The notes under the pieces were generated by a model that searched no databases, was not told the origin of the DNA, and saw only the letters and a program-made list of their open reading frames with translations. The position numbers were made by a program, and so were the translations under genes. A stretch of DNA of 64,000 bases from assembly GCA_021014945.1 (NCBI GenBank), contig MU266441.1:22912-86911 (forward strand). The letters are read 5' to 3'. Of the stretch, positions 23,362 through 34,900 are shown piece by piece. Position 1 is the stretch's first letter. Every line of letters begins with the position of its first letter. The stretch comes from Leucogyrophana mollusca. Taxonomy: Eukaryota; Basidiomycota; Agaricomycetes; Boletales.

Positions 23362-25697
23362 ATGTCTTCAACGCAACAGAGCACGGCAGCGACGGGGACA
23401 GATGAGCACGAGCTCGACAGATCCGCCCGGAATGGCGTATCAGAGCTTGAAATGCCAACTGCAAATCAAACAGAGGGCCGAAACCTAGACATCGAGCACG
23501 TAGTCGTTAAAGAAGACCCTCGTAAATGGGGACGAGCCAGAAAGGTATGTAACTTTGCGCTAAAATACTCATACTCGCTAGAATTTTAAAATGTGATGTT
23601 CACTTTTTCTATTCAGAATGTCACGTTATGGATTGTGTCGGGATCCGCCATGGTTTCTGGGCTAGCTACCAATATACAGAACCGTACGTCCTTCATGAGA
23701 TTTTGTGTTCCCGGTTTCTGAAGAGTGCGCCGCTTTTACCAGCTGCCAACGCGCAGATAGAACAAGACCTACATGCCTCTAGCGGGCAGATAAGCTGGAC
23801 ACTAGCCGCCTTCATCATCATACAAGGAAATTTCCCTCTCATCTGGAGCGCCGTCAGCGAGATCAAAGGTCGAAAGGTTCGTCAAATTTTTGATGTACCT
23901 GGGTGCTTTCTTAGGATATGATTATCTGCACCACGACTATAGCTGGTATATGTAATAGCTGCAATATTATTCCTGATAGGTTCGACAGTGGTGGCTACAG
24001 CACAAAGCATCCAACTCGCTATTGGCATGCGAGCCCTTCAAGCCGTAGGGTAAGTGTGATACCTCAACGTCCGCTTGCATTAGACGAAAGGTAAAATATA
24101 TAGGTCGAGCGCTGCGATGTCAATCTCCGCTGCTACTCTAGCAGACATGTACGACTCGCACGAGCGAGGTACGAAAATGGGCATTTTTTACGCGGCACCG
24201 CTATTAGGTCTGTCCGTTTCTATTATGTAAAATGGTACATATGTCATGCTAACGGGTTGGTTGGGCCCGCTCGACTGCGTTCTTACTAGGTCCTGCAGTT
24301 GGGCCTTTGCTCGGTATTATTGATCTACAAACCCTAAGACACGGTCAGGCTGACACTGGACCATCGCTACTTTTTGTTCTTAGGGGGTGGATTAGCTCAA
24401 GCCTTCAATTGGCGAGCGGATTTCTACCTGCTGGTGATCTTGGACGCCATCATTTTGATGGCATTTCTATTCCTATTCAAGGACACGTTCCGGCGCGAAC
24501 GTAGCTTGACATATCAAATTGCTCTCCGACGCCGCCTGAAAGAACAAGAGCTTAGCCGACTGAAAGGCGCGAGCGATACTACAATGGCCGCGTGTTCCGC
24601 TGAAAAGCATGAAGCGGTGGAAAGGGGCGAAAGCAAAGCAAGCCACACCAATTCTCGCGATATCGAGGCTAATGTAGAGGTGTCGCTGCCTGCGCAAGGG
24701 CTGCCCGAAGTGAAGCTCTCTCTTACAGATGTAAATCCACTACCTCCCCTCCTCAAGATTCTGCAGCGAAAGAATAACGTGGCCGTTCTCTGCTCGAGTG
24801 GTGAGTTTGGGTGACAAGCAGTGGTGCTTAGTCTGACCAAATCTGGGATGCACAAGCTCTCATATTCGGGTTCAGTTATACTATCGTGTATACCTGCGCC
24901 CGGACACTCGCCAACTCATACCATTATGATGCTCTTCAAACAGGTCTTGTCCTCCTTTCTTTCGGGATCGGTGCGTCTGTTCCTCTTGGTGTCAGGGAAC
25001 GCAGCTTACGGCATCCAAGGGAATATTATGGGCAGTATCTTTGGAGGTCGCTGGTCTGATCGAGAACTCGCACGGCTTAAAGACAGGAATGGCGGAAAAT
25101 GGAACCCAGAGGTAAATTCTATCATACTCGGCAGAGCTGGACACCGAGACTGCTTTAGATGCGACTCGAGAGCACAAAGCTAGCTATGTTGTGGCTGCCC
25201 CCTTCCGTTCTTGGATACGCTTGGGTCTGTCAAAAACACGTCCACATTGCGGCTGTTTGCGTTATGCTTTTCCTATCAGGGTTTTTTGCCATGTGAGTAC
25301 CTTTTCTCCAGTCGTAGCCACTCTTCTAGCCGAGCTGACCGAACGCTTAGATGGATGTACACCAGTACACTCGCCTACATCGTAGACGCAAACACTGGTC
25401 GTTCCTCCACGGCCGTCGCGAGTAACAGTTCTTTCCGGGGGACGGTGGGCTTTGTCGCTGCGGAGATAGCTGTCCCTCTCCAGGTAGGAGCGATAGTCAA
25501 TTACTCCGTTCCGTCCTCTCACAACAATACCACGCTGTCTTTCCTGCGTCACCCAGGATGCCATTGGGGATGGGGGGCTATATACGCTCTGGGCCGGCTT
25601 GTTGATAATCATGGAGTTACTGATATTGCTCGCACTGTACAAGGGGGAGGCATGGAGACGAGACCTCGAAGAACAGGAGAACGCTAAAGCTGAATAA
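23362..25697 (+). CDS. MFS drug:H+ antiporter-like transporter, tandem copy A
   Basis: Major facilitator, 12-TM DHA1-like (Qdr/Aqr/Tpo-type by general look), predicted plasma-membrane multidrug or metabolite exporter. Cytosolic N-terminus with LDIEHVVVKEDPRKWGRARK; TM1 LWIVSGSAMVSGLATNIQN; AANAQIEQDLHASSGQISWT; motif A region IWSAVSEIKGRK; ATLADMYDSHERGTKMGIFY; LLGPAVGPLLGGGLAQ; central loop KDTFRRERSLTYQ with a long charged insert; FGFSYTIVYTCARTLANSYH; GGRWSDRELARLK; TSTLAYIVDANTGRSSTAVA; SFRGTVGFVAAEIAVPLQDA. About 12 exons; each junction restores the sequence seen in copies B and C. It forms a same-strand array with B and C. Confidence 0.88.
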
Positions 25698-26737
25698 TAT
25701 CCGTACTTCGGGCCTTGAGGGTGCTCTGGTATTTGGGTCAACCTGCCATGTCTGACTTCTCCGCCGTTCCGAAGCCACGCTTTTACTACACTTAGAGTCA
25801 CGGAATTCATTGACGGTATGTCACCCTGGTCCAATACTCTGGTCACACTCTCGGGACTTTGAGCTACCCTATCGCAAAATTAATAAAGCCGGTCGACGGA
25901 GGCGCTTTCCGCTTACTTACCTTGCCGTATACTGTGCAGTAGTAACGTTGGTTCATCTCCTGGACTGCGACTCAGGGACAAGTTTCCTGACACACTACCG
26001 CGGGTTTTTGCCGAATCAAAAGTATCAAAAGATCTCCGCGTCCAAATAATTTACCTGAGGTTTCCTGCCGAAACCCTAACGGCCCACCTGCGGGCGTGCT
26101 GCCTCGAGTTATCGTTGCACTGACTTTTAATTTGAATCGCAAACTCGGGCGCAATTGTTCGATCATATTAGTCATCCGGAGGCGTGCTAAAATTGAAGCT
26201 ACGAACTTGAAGTATGAACTTTGATCAAGCCAAGTTGAAGCACGATGTTCATATAACTTTCGTACTGGCCTGTTGCCCGGCTCACTGCCACTTTGTGGTC
26301 GGACGACTTGGATTCGCTCATCGCACGAAAACCGGTGACCGGAAGGCCATCGAAATGGAAGACAGATAGTATGTAAAACTTACACACTTTGCCCCCTCCT
26401 GGCATTATTTTGCTGCCAAATTGGCGTCGACTGCCGCTGTGACATGTACAGGCTGCGTTACTCGCCGCTCGAAACAAACCGAGATCACACTTTGGACCCT
26501 GCCCGCAGGTTGCATGACTGCTAGTTAGCTGTCTTACTACCTGCTGAATCGAAGACATGGACTCAGCGTGGAGTCCGCTAAGGGCGAATTTTGCTCTGCC
26601 GAGTTTACAAGGCAAATCTGCTTGCAGGTATCGGTGGACTCTGGGCAAACACTGGTATAAGAAACCTATGTGTATTACCATCCGATGTATACTTCATCCC
26701 ACCAAGCTAACATCCACTTCCGCTACCTCTTGTAACG
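25698..26737. other. Intergenic region between MFS copies A and B
   Basis: No gene seen in about 1.0 kb. It holds a telomere-like AAACCCTAAC at 26071-26080 and the TATAAGA of copy B at 26656-26662. Confidence 0.5.
26656..26662 (+). promoter_or_regulatory. TATA element (TATAAGA) of MFS copy B
   Basis: TATAAGA is 82 bp before ATG 26738 and matches the element of copies A and C. Confidence 0.5.
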
Positions 26738-29109
26738 ATGGCTGCGACACAACAGGAGACTTCGGTAACTGATACTGTTAATTCCACGAAGTCATGTAGC
26801 ACCGACTCGGACGTTGTGAATCCCGCACTCGGCAAGCCATCTTTGACGGTGCAGTCAGCTGAGGAACCCATCAAGCTGGACATCGAGCATGTCCCTGTAG
26901 AAGATGATCCTCGTCAATGGGGACGAGTTAGAAAGGTACTATTTCATACATTATTGTAAAATTGTTATAATATTAATTCAACCTTTATTTCGACGCAGAA
27001 CACCACATTGTGGCTCATATCGGGGGCGGCCATGATATCTGGATTGGCTGCCAACATTCAAAATCGTATGCGACTATATACATTTCTCGTTATGTTGTAG
27101 TTTCTCGTGACTGAGCTTTTTCTTTACAGCGGCGAATGCAGAAATCCAACGCGACCTGCATGCTACGAGTGGAGAGATAAGCTGGACCCTGGCTGCCTTC
27201 ATCGTCATACAGGGAAATTTCCCCTTGATCTGGAGCGCTGTTAGCGAAATTCAAGGCCGAAAGGTTCGTGGATGTTGCCGCGCGCCTGCAGCCTTTTTAC
27301 AATTTACGGTTTTCGCCTACGGGATCCTTATAGCCGGTATATTTGATAGCCACGATATTGCTGGCCGCAGGTTCAACACTTGTAGCTACGGCGCAGTCTA
27401 TAAAACTTGCGATAGGCATGCGGGCTCTGCAAGCCGCAGGGTGAGCGCACCACGGCACACTCGTGGGCTTGCATCCCTGATGAGAATGAAATCCGATCGT
27501 AAAAGGTCGAGCGCCGCGATGTCTATCTCTGCCGCTACATTAGCAGATATGTACGACTCACATGAGCGAGGTTCAAAGATGGGCATTTTCTACGCAGCAC
27601 CACTATTAGGTCACCCCGTCCTTTGTGTGGCAAAGGAAATGGTTTAACTCATCTCTTTTCAACTCTAGGTCCGGCTCTAGGCCCTCTTATTGGTAAGTTT
27701 TTCCGTGTTGTTGACTGAGATGCCATGCTTACGCAAAGCTTGGGCGGCACGCTGCCTTTTGGTTTTGGTAGGGGGTGTTCTCGCTCAAAGCTTTAACTGG
27801 CGCGCGAATTTCTACTTCTTGGTAATCTGCAGCACCATCATTTTGATGGCTTTCTTGTTCTTGTTCAAAGATACCTTCCGCCGTGAGCGTAGCCTGACCT
27901 ATCAGGGCGCTCTGCGGAGGCGTATGAGAGAACTCGAGATGGATCGACAGAAGAGCTCGAGCGAAACTACGATCGCGGCACTTGGGAAAGAAACCCCCGA
28001 ACAGAAGGGAGAAGGGAACGGCCAGGTTACTCTCCCCGAAGTGAAAGATATCGAAGCTGATGGGAGGGCACATATACCTGCGCCAGCTATCGCCGAAACG
28101 AAGCTATCATTCACCGACGTTAATCCCTTCCCACCTCTTCTTCAGATCCTCCGGCGAAAAAATAATGTGGCCATCCTTGCTTCCAGCGGTCAGTGCTGTC
28201 ATCTTCCTCAGCGGTCTATCTAAATAACTTCACCTTTTTCCCATTCGCATATATAAGCTTTGATCTTTGGTTTCAGTTATAGTATATCTTATACTTGCGC
28301 GCAAACTCTTGCAAAGTCGTACGATTACGACGCACTTAAAACAGGTCTTGTTCTGCTTTCCTTCGGGATTGGTGCGTATTGAATCTCGTTTCCATCACGC
28401 TTTCGTGTTTATATCATTCCAGGGAGCATGACCGGCAGCGTTTTTGGAGGTCGCTGGTCCGACCGAGAACTCGCGCGACTCAAGGCGGAGAGTGATGGAA
28501 AATGGAACCCGGAGGTATATTTCCTCTTCGGAACAAACACGCAGCTGCTGAAAACCCGCTTTAGATGCGAATTGCAAGCACAAAGCTAGCTATGCTATGG
28601 CTGCCCCCTTCCGTTCTGGGATACGCTTGGGTGTGCGAAAAACACGTTCACGTCGCGGCCATTTGTATTATGCTGTTCCTCTCCGGGTTCTTCTCTGTGT
28701 CAGTGAATTCGCTCTTGACTTCCTCTGTGAGTTCTGACATTGAGCACTGTGTACAAAGATGGATGTACACGAGTGCGCTTGCGTATATTGTGGATGCGAA
28801 CACGGGACGTTCCTGCTCAGCCGTGGCAACCAATAGCTCGTTTCGAGGAACCTTGGCATTCATCGCTGCTGAGGTCGCAATCCCTCTTCAGGTTGGCGCA
28901 ATATCATTAGGCTCAGTTTACTCCCATCATGGTGGTGACCTCTGACACGCTGTTTCCAGGATGCCATCGGAGATGGCGGGCTATACACCCTCTGGGCGGG
29001 CTTATTGGTAATCATGGAATTGCTCATATTGCTCGTGTTACGCAAAGGGGAGAAGTGGCGACAAGAGAGCGAAGAGCAGGAGAACCGCCGGAGTGCGGCC
29101 ATCCAATAA
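26738..29109 (+). CDS. MFS drug:H+ antiporter-like transporter, tandem copy B
   Basis: Paralogue of copies A and C. ATG 26738 opens MAATQQETSV, followed by KLDIEHVPVEDDPRQWGRVR. Membrane core: LWLISGAAMISGLAANIQN, AEIQRDLHATSGEISWTLAA, IWSAVSEIQGRK, YLIATILLAAGSTLVATAQS, SAATLADMYDSHERGSKMGI, LLGPALGPLIGGVLAQSFNW, KDTFRRERSLTYQGALRRRM, FGFSYSISYTCAQTLAKSYD, GGRWSDRELARLKAESDGKW, YIVDANTGRSCSAVATNSSF, EVAIPLQ|DAIGDGGLYTLW, ending EEQENRRSAAIQ. Intron positions match copy A, including two short introns inside LLGP.LGPLIG. A and B look like the closest pair. Substrate unknown. Confidence 0.88.
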
Positions 29110-29886
29110 GGCGGCCGACCTTAGGTTGTGTTGCGAGGTTGTCGGGCGGTAGATTCGGCCGGGCTATGGGTGGAATTGCATATATTCATTGGTCTTATTA
29201 TTGCTCGCTGTTGTTATATCGTTCGGGCTATGTGGAATGTTATCTACTATAGTTATGTAGGCGCTGGGTGTACTGGTAGTAGTAGCTTATGTAAAACCCC
29301 GCGCCATATGCAGAATAACCTCAACTCTCGACCCAGCCTCAAGGTGTCCATCTTTGGTCCATCTACCAGAACGCCAATATGTCCGCTGTTACCCAAGCGA
29401 CAGAGAGCGACAGACACTCTCGCATACCGTGTTTCAAGAAGCTTGCCTCTCTGATTGTACAAATAGTCGATTCGACGGACCCGGCTCTCCGTGTTCTAAA
29501 TCCAGCATCTCCGAGTGTTCCCACTCACCTCATATTGGATGAGAGCAGAGTGTCCTTTCGTTTCGGAGCAACAAAATAGTCCCCACGATGAAAGGGCTCT
29601 CACAAAGCGATCCGGCTCGGCATGATGTGTCAGAAATCCACATTAATATGCAAGCCCAAGATATCACAAGGTTGCTCGTGTCGGCCGTATCATCCGACTC
29701 GTCTAGCGACCCTTCGACACTCTGCCCAGACTGGATCACGATCCCGGCAACGGAAAGCATCCAACGGAATGTTCACGGTGCTGTTTCTGGCACACGGTTT
29801 GTCATGGAGCTATTCATATATAAGAAGGCCTGACTGCCGACTTCCCCTCACCTATCGGCCTGCTAGACGACTTATCACGACATGTA
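29110..29886. other. Intergenic region between MFS copies B and C
   Basis: No gene seen. Frames of about 100 codons here have no coding character. It contains the TATAAGA of copy C at 29819-29825. Confidence 0.5.
29819..29825 (+). promoter_or_regulatory. TATA element (TATAAGA) of MFS copy C
   Basis: TATAAGA (within TATATAAGA) lies 68 bp before ATG 29887, matching copies A and B. Confidence 0.5.
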
Positions 29887-32000
29887 ATGGCAATGGCGAA
29901 TAGCCAGAGTACGAATTTGGCTCCTACCAGTGCGGAAGCCACCAATGACGCCAACGATCACTTGCAGAAACAACCGCAAGCTTTCGATTCACTCGAGGAG
30001 AAGATTAAGTTAGATATCGAGCACGCCGTCGTTGAAAACGACCCGCGAATATGGTCGATGACGAGGAAGGCACGCTCCTTTATCATGCTCTGTCCCGCAA
30101 GCTCTTGACGGATCCCTTCAGAACCTCGTACTGTGCATTATATCTGGAGCATCCATGATTGCGGGTTTATCGGCCAATATCCAGAACCGTAGGCCTCCAC
30201 ATCTACTAGACTGGTCAGAAATGGCCGACTAACCTCACAAACTGCCAGCGGCCAACGCGCAGATTGAACAAGAGCTCCATGCTTCAAGCGGGGATATCAG
30301 CCTTAGCTTATCGTTATTTATCCTCGTCCAGGGGAATTTCCCTGTGATATGGAGTGCAGTCAGCGAGATCAAAGGTCGGAAGGTAAGTGTAGGTCCTCAG
30401 CGTCTTATTTGGCTTGAATAACTTGTTGGGACAGCTGGTGTACCTTCTGTCAGTGGCTCTTTTCACCCTTGGCTCCGTCATTGTGGCGATATCCAAAACC
30501 ATAGGATTGGTTATCGGCATGCGCATCGTACAGGCAGCAGGGTAATTATCCGCCGCTTCTGTTCCCACTTTCCCCCTTGACTAGTCGCGTTATACTAGAT
30601 CTAGCGCCGTCATCGCCATCGGAGCGGCTACTCTTGCCGACATCTACGAGCCCCACCAGCGCGGTACCATGATGGGAGTCTACTATTCTGCACCACTATT
30701 AGGACCGTCCATCGGCCCACTTTTGGGCGGCGGGCTGACACAAGGATTGGACTGGCGCGCTGTCTTCTGGTTCTTGGTCATCTGGGGCGCAATCATCTTC
30801 CTGGCGTTCTTGATCCTGTTCAAAGACACTTTCCGCCGCGAACGTAGCCTTACGTACCAGAATGTGCTCAAGCGTCGAATCAGGGAGCAGTCATTGGCGA
30901 AATCGAAGGCGAACAGCCAGGATACGGTGATTCACCCGTCCGCTGAAGAGCCCAAGGGGACGAAGAATGAGCGCGCACCTGAAGTTCAGGACCTGGAAGC
31001 ACAGGCTACGATCCCTGTACCTAGTGCCTCCGCGATCAAAGAAGTCACGCTTTCCCTCGCCGATGTTAATCCTTTCCCGCCTTACCTGAAAATCATTGCA
31101 AGAAAGAATAATTTTGCCATCCTTGTCCCGTCTGGTCAGTTTCTCGGACTTTGAAAGACGGCTCCTGTACGCCTTGGGCCTTTGCCTGGTGCTAATTGTT
31201 TTGATGTGCAGGTCTACTCTTCGCTTTTAGCTTCAGTATCGCTTACACATGTGCGCGGACTCTTGCTGACTCATATCAATACGATGCCTTGAAAACTGGG
31301 CTCGTACTTCTGGCATATGGAATAGGCATGTAAAGTTTGACTGGTATCACTCCCTGGGCTGAGCTTCCTTTGCGTTCGTTTGAAGGCAGTGTTGCGGGAA
31401 GCATACTTGGTGGTCGGTGGTCTGACAGGACATTGGCGAGGCTCAAAGCTAAGCACGGCGGGAAAAGCTATCCGGAGGTGCGCACCGTATCGACCCTCAC
31501 TAAGAGTCGCTGGCTCACAGTCACTCCAAACAGATGCGACTTGAGAGTACAAAGGTGGCCATGTGGTGGCTCCCTCCCTCAGTCATTGGATATGCTTGGG
31601 TATGCCAAGAACGAGTTCATGTCGCGGCAATGTGTGTAATGCTCTTCCTCGCTGGCTTCTTTTCCATGTCAGTCCTGTTTGGCTCTCTTTGGGTTTCCGC
31701 ACTAAACACCTCGTGTTCAGCTGGATATACACCAGCACCCTGGCGTACATCGTAGATGCCAACGTTGGTCGCTCATCGACAGCTGTGGCGACCAACAGCT
31801 CTTTCCGTGGCGCATCAGCATTCGTAGCGGCTGAAGTGGCTGTTCCTCTCCAAGACGCAATTGGCGATGGCGGACTTTATACGCTATGGGCGGGCTTGTT
31901 GATCATCGCACAGCTGCTGATTCTGCTTGTGCTCTATAAGGGGGCGAAATGGCGGGAAGAGAGCGAGGCAAGAGAGAAGCTGAAATCGGAAAGTCAATAG
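29887..32000 (+). CDS. MFS drug:H+ antiporter-like transporter, tandem copy C
   Basis: Third and most divergent copy. ATG 29887 opens MAMANSQSTN; then IKLDIEHAVVENDPRIWSMT, IISGASMIAGLSANIQN, AQIEQELHASSGDISLSLSL, IWSAVSEIKGRK, GMRIVQAAG, GAATLADIYEPHQRGTMMGV, LLGPSIGPLLGGGLTQGLDW, KDTFRRERSLTYQNVLKRRI, FSFSIAYTCARTLADSYQYD, GGRWSDRTLARLKAKHGGKS, YIVDANVGRSSTAVATNSSF, EVAVPLQDAIGDGGLYTLWA, ending KLKSESQ. It lacks three introns present in A and B (two inside LLGPSIGPLLGG and one before DAIGDGG). Its first intron, homologous to that of A and B, starts with GC rather than GT (about 30069-30120). Confidence 0.88.
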
Positions 32001-32247
32001 ATCATAAATGACATTGCTTGCTTCCATAGATGACATGAATAGATAATAGGCGACACGACGATGTGCAGCTAAATTCACTTAGCACAAGGCTTGCAACAAT
32101 TCCCCGCCATCCTACGGAATAGAGCGCTGGTCTGGTGTTTGCAATATGCCAGCGACGACCTTCCTCCGTCATGCAAGGGCCTTACAAGGCCAGGTACGCG
32201 ACAATACACGCATGTTTAATAATATAATCCTCATCGTGTACCATCGA

Positions 32248-33630
32248 TCATCCCTTAATCATCGTCGCCCCGTTGTTTCTACGAGACTGGCCCGGCGCTT
32301 TAGTCGCCATGATTGTGTCATAGCCAAGAGACAATGCACGAAGATTGGGACATCGGTTTACGAGCGCTATGATCCCCTTGAACGAGATTTGGGAAGGCTC
32401 GCGAACGGGGCATGGCGTGCTGACGAGCACCAGCTGCTCCATCGAGGGCCATGCTTCTCCTATCTCTGTCACTGCAGCATCGTCAAGCTCCATTACGCCG
32501 AGATTTTCGAGGGTGAGGCTGCGCAGCCGGCGGAATGAGAGGAGAGGAGCTATGTTAGAAAGGGTGAGGGAATGGTAGGTGAGACCTGGGGGTTTGGTAA
32601 GACAGATCGAGAGGGAGTATAGACATGACGGATGCGAAGGAGAGGAATGTAATATCTCCAGCAGATCATGCAGCGAGAATGGGGATATGTGATGGCGTAT
32701 GGTCACAGCTACTTGCTCGAAATCGGGCGACGATATGGTGCCGATAATGGAGGTGCATGCGTCTGCTGTGTCGCTGTGGATCGTGATGCGTTTGAGCGAG
32801 GGAAATGTAGGGCGCTCCTGGCGTTCCGGTGAGAAAGTAAATGTGGTATCGTTATGGCCTGCTAGGTTCAGCGTCACATCTTCAAGTCTACGCACGCTAG
32901 CAAGGCAGTTTACTGCGTCTGGTGCTAAGCAAATTGCTCCGTCGGCGCAGAAGGTGCGGAGATGAGGGACATGACGAAGGGACCGAGTCAATGTCGCAGG
33001 GTGGGTACTGCTGAGAACCAGGACCTCACAGTCGGGACAATGGCGTAGGACTGAGTCCAGGAATATATCGGCGTCGTCTACAAGAGGGAGCTCGAGCGAG
33101 AGTCGTCTGATACGTGGAGTGAGAAGCGTGCAAAGAAAGGGGAAGAAACAGTCGCTCCTTTCAAATCGCGCAATAAGTGACGAGTCAAGGACGGAGAGAT
33201 TTGGGATAAGCGAAGGTGCTGGACAGGCGGTCAGCAAGACGAGGAGCGTCGACCAATGCGGGTGATGGTCGGGAAAAGTTTTGCGTTCCAAGTGCTCAAT
33301 GCGTTTGATCTTTGGGGAGTAAACCAGTAATCGTTCTAAATCCGAGGGACGCAAGTCCCTCTGGAAATGCTTTGAGGAGTCAGTAAGATTAGGCAGGAGA
33401 TGGCGGGATATCCTCACTATCCAATAATCGTCTTTGACGTACCATGCGTCCTGTGGCACGGTGCGCATGATAAGGTCTCCAAGAGAACTTTGCGAACTCC
33501 AGAGCAGATCCAGCGCTGGCTCGAGGAATGCGCGACATGTCAGCGCAAAAGATAGGAGCGAAGCAGAAGTTCCCTCGACATTGTCGAGTATGTTCATGAT
33601 GACATCGTAATTGAGGGAGCAGGTATCCAT
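32248..33630 (-). CDS. F-box protein, intronless
   Basis: Single 460-residue frame from ATG 33630. Residues 1-45 (SLNYDVIMNILDNVEGTSAS, LLSFALTCRAFLEPALDLLW) match the F-box used by many basidiomycete proteins to bind Skp1 of SCF ubiquitin ligases. The rest has leucine-rich-repeat-like strands (RIRRLSLELPLV, LEDVTLNLAGHND, LRSLTLENLGVM, LRALSLGYDTI), the likely substrate-binding part. Such genes are strongly expanded in Agaricomycetes and their targets are unknown. It sits opposite in strand to the MFS array and the secreted-protein genes. Confidence 0.8.
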   Translation of the reverse strand: MDTCSLNYDVIMNILDNVEGTSASLLSFALTCRAFLEPALDLLWSSQSSLGDLIMRTVPQDAWYVKDDYWIVRISRHLLPNLTDSSKHFQRDLRPSDLERLLVYSPKIKRIEHLERKTFPDHHPHWSTLLVLLTACPAPSLIPNLSVLDSSLIARFERSDCFFPFLCTLLTPRIRRLSLELPLVDDADIFLDSVLRHCPDCEVLVLSSTHPATLTRSLRHVPHLRTFCADGAICLAPDAVNCLASVRRLEDVTLNLAGHNDTTFTFSPERQERPTFPSLKRITIHSDTADACTSIIGTISSPDFEQVAVTIRHHISPFSLHDLLEILHSSPSHPSCLYSLSICLTKPPGLTYHSLTLSNIAPLLSFRRLRSLTLENLGVMELDDAAVTEIGEAWPSMEQLVLVSTPCPVREPSQISFKGIIALVNRCPNLRALSLGYDTIMATKAPGQSRRNNGATMIKG

Positions 33631-34900
33631 GGTGGGGATGCGCCAGTAAGGGATGAGACCAGTGAGTTTCCGTGGTGAAGATCAGCCATTGCTTTTAATA
33701 ACCCAGGCCATAGCCTCTCTAGCGACATTGAGAGCGAATTGACGCAGGATCGCGATGGAACCCTGTGTGGTCGTTACGACCATGGGTGCTGGGATCACTG
33801 GGAGGTACTGAAAATAGCTCAAGGTTCGACTTTAGGCGTTTATCTTGTCACTATTTCGATCCAACTGGCGGCGATAAACCTGGGGGGAGTTAGGATGTTC
33901 CGAGTCTGAGGCTACCTTGACATCGAAAGTGCGGGGGTACGTTACCGTGTAAGGCGTCTCCGTTGGCCAACGTTCTGCTAATACACAATAGTAAAAGTGC
34001 ATCTGAGGGTACCGCGCGCCAATGACGGACGACGTCAGGATGAGCTTTTTGTCGGACTGTGGCAGCATCCACAACGACTCGAATTCCGTGCCCAGAAGAG
34101 ACAACTTCGATAACGAGCGTGGACTGTCTCATGGTTTCAGTTTCATTGGTACCTGTGGGTGCATCAAAATATGTGCGCTTCAATTGCGTGCATGTGAACG
34201 ATCGCGTGGTTGATTGCAAACCTGAGATGAGACGATGCAATTTATAACGACTCGGATCCACGCATTCCACCAACTCGACATCTTCACAGAGCGTCAATCA
34301 TAATTGAATATTTTTCCCCCGCCCTTTTGGTTCAGAATCCGAACATAGACTAACCCCCGCAAGTATATCCCGCTATCCTCATCGTCAACTCCAGCGCCGC
34401 CAGCGATACAACACTATACAAGCATTTGCTGTCGATTTGTGGCATCTTACCTCAATACACAGCTGATGCAGAGCCATGAAGATGGCCCGACGCTATAGCG
34501 ACTCATACAAGTTCATGGTGACATCAGGTGTTAGGATAGCTTTGATGGGCAGACCTGGGCAGACATGACTTGGTATGCTTACGCTCATACTGTCTATTCT
34601 GAATATCCAGATTTATTGAACAGATATGCATATTTATTCATGAATACCTGTTCGTTAGCGTCGGCGACGATCGTCCCGTTGTGCGCCAGCCACCGATGAC
34701 ATCAACGGCTGGCTCGATGACGCACCCGCGTTGAGCCCTGCCAGCCGCCGACGCCTGTGATTGGTCCCCCGTTGCCCTCCCCAGAGCGTATAAATACCCT
34801 TCCGTCTCTCTTTCCATTCCCCGTGCTTCTTCTTTCATCTCCCCCATCTTACTATCATACAACTCCAGACACTCTTTAATTCCACATCTATACTAGCATC
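33631..34900. other. Intergenic region, includes promoter of the secreted repeat protein
   Basis: About 1.3 kb. Minus-strand frames at 33832-34297 look slightly protein-like but lack an ATG and agreeing splice sites. The last 200 bp are a strong-looking plus-strand promoter (CCAAT box, TATA box, CT-rich leader). Confidence 0.5.
34759..34900 (+). promoter_or_regulatory. Promoter of the secreted repeat protein: inverted CCAAT box, TATA box, CT-rich leader
   Basis: ATTGG (inverted CCAAT) lies near 34760-34765 and TATAAATA at 34789-34796, about 105 bp before ATG 34901. Between them and the ATG is a pyrimidine-rich leader (CTCTCTTTCC..TTCTTCTTTC). This combination is typical of highly expressed fungal genes. 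Confidence 0.55.

Noticed and set aside
33832..34297. Minus-strand frames with segments such as VELVECVDPSRYKLHRLIS and SLLGTEFESLWMLPQSDKKL
   Set aside because: They look slightly protein-like, but start from TTG codons, lack an in-frame ATG and need an unsupported frame change. Possibly a gene relic.
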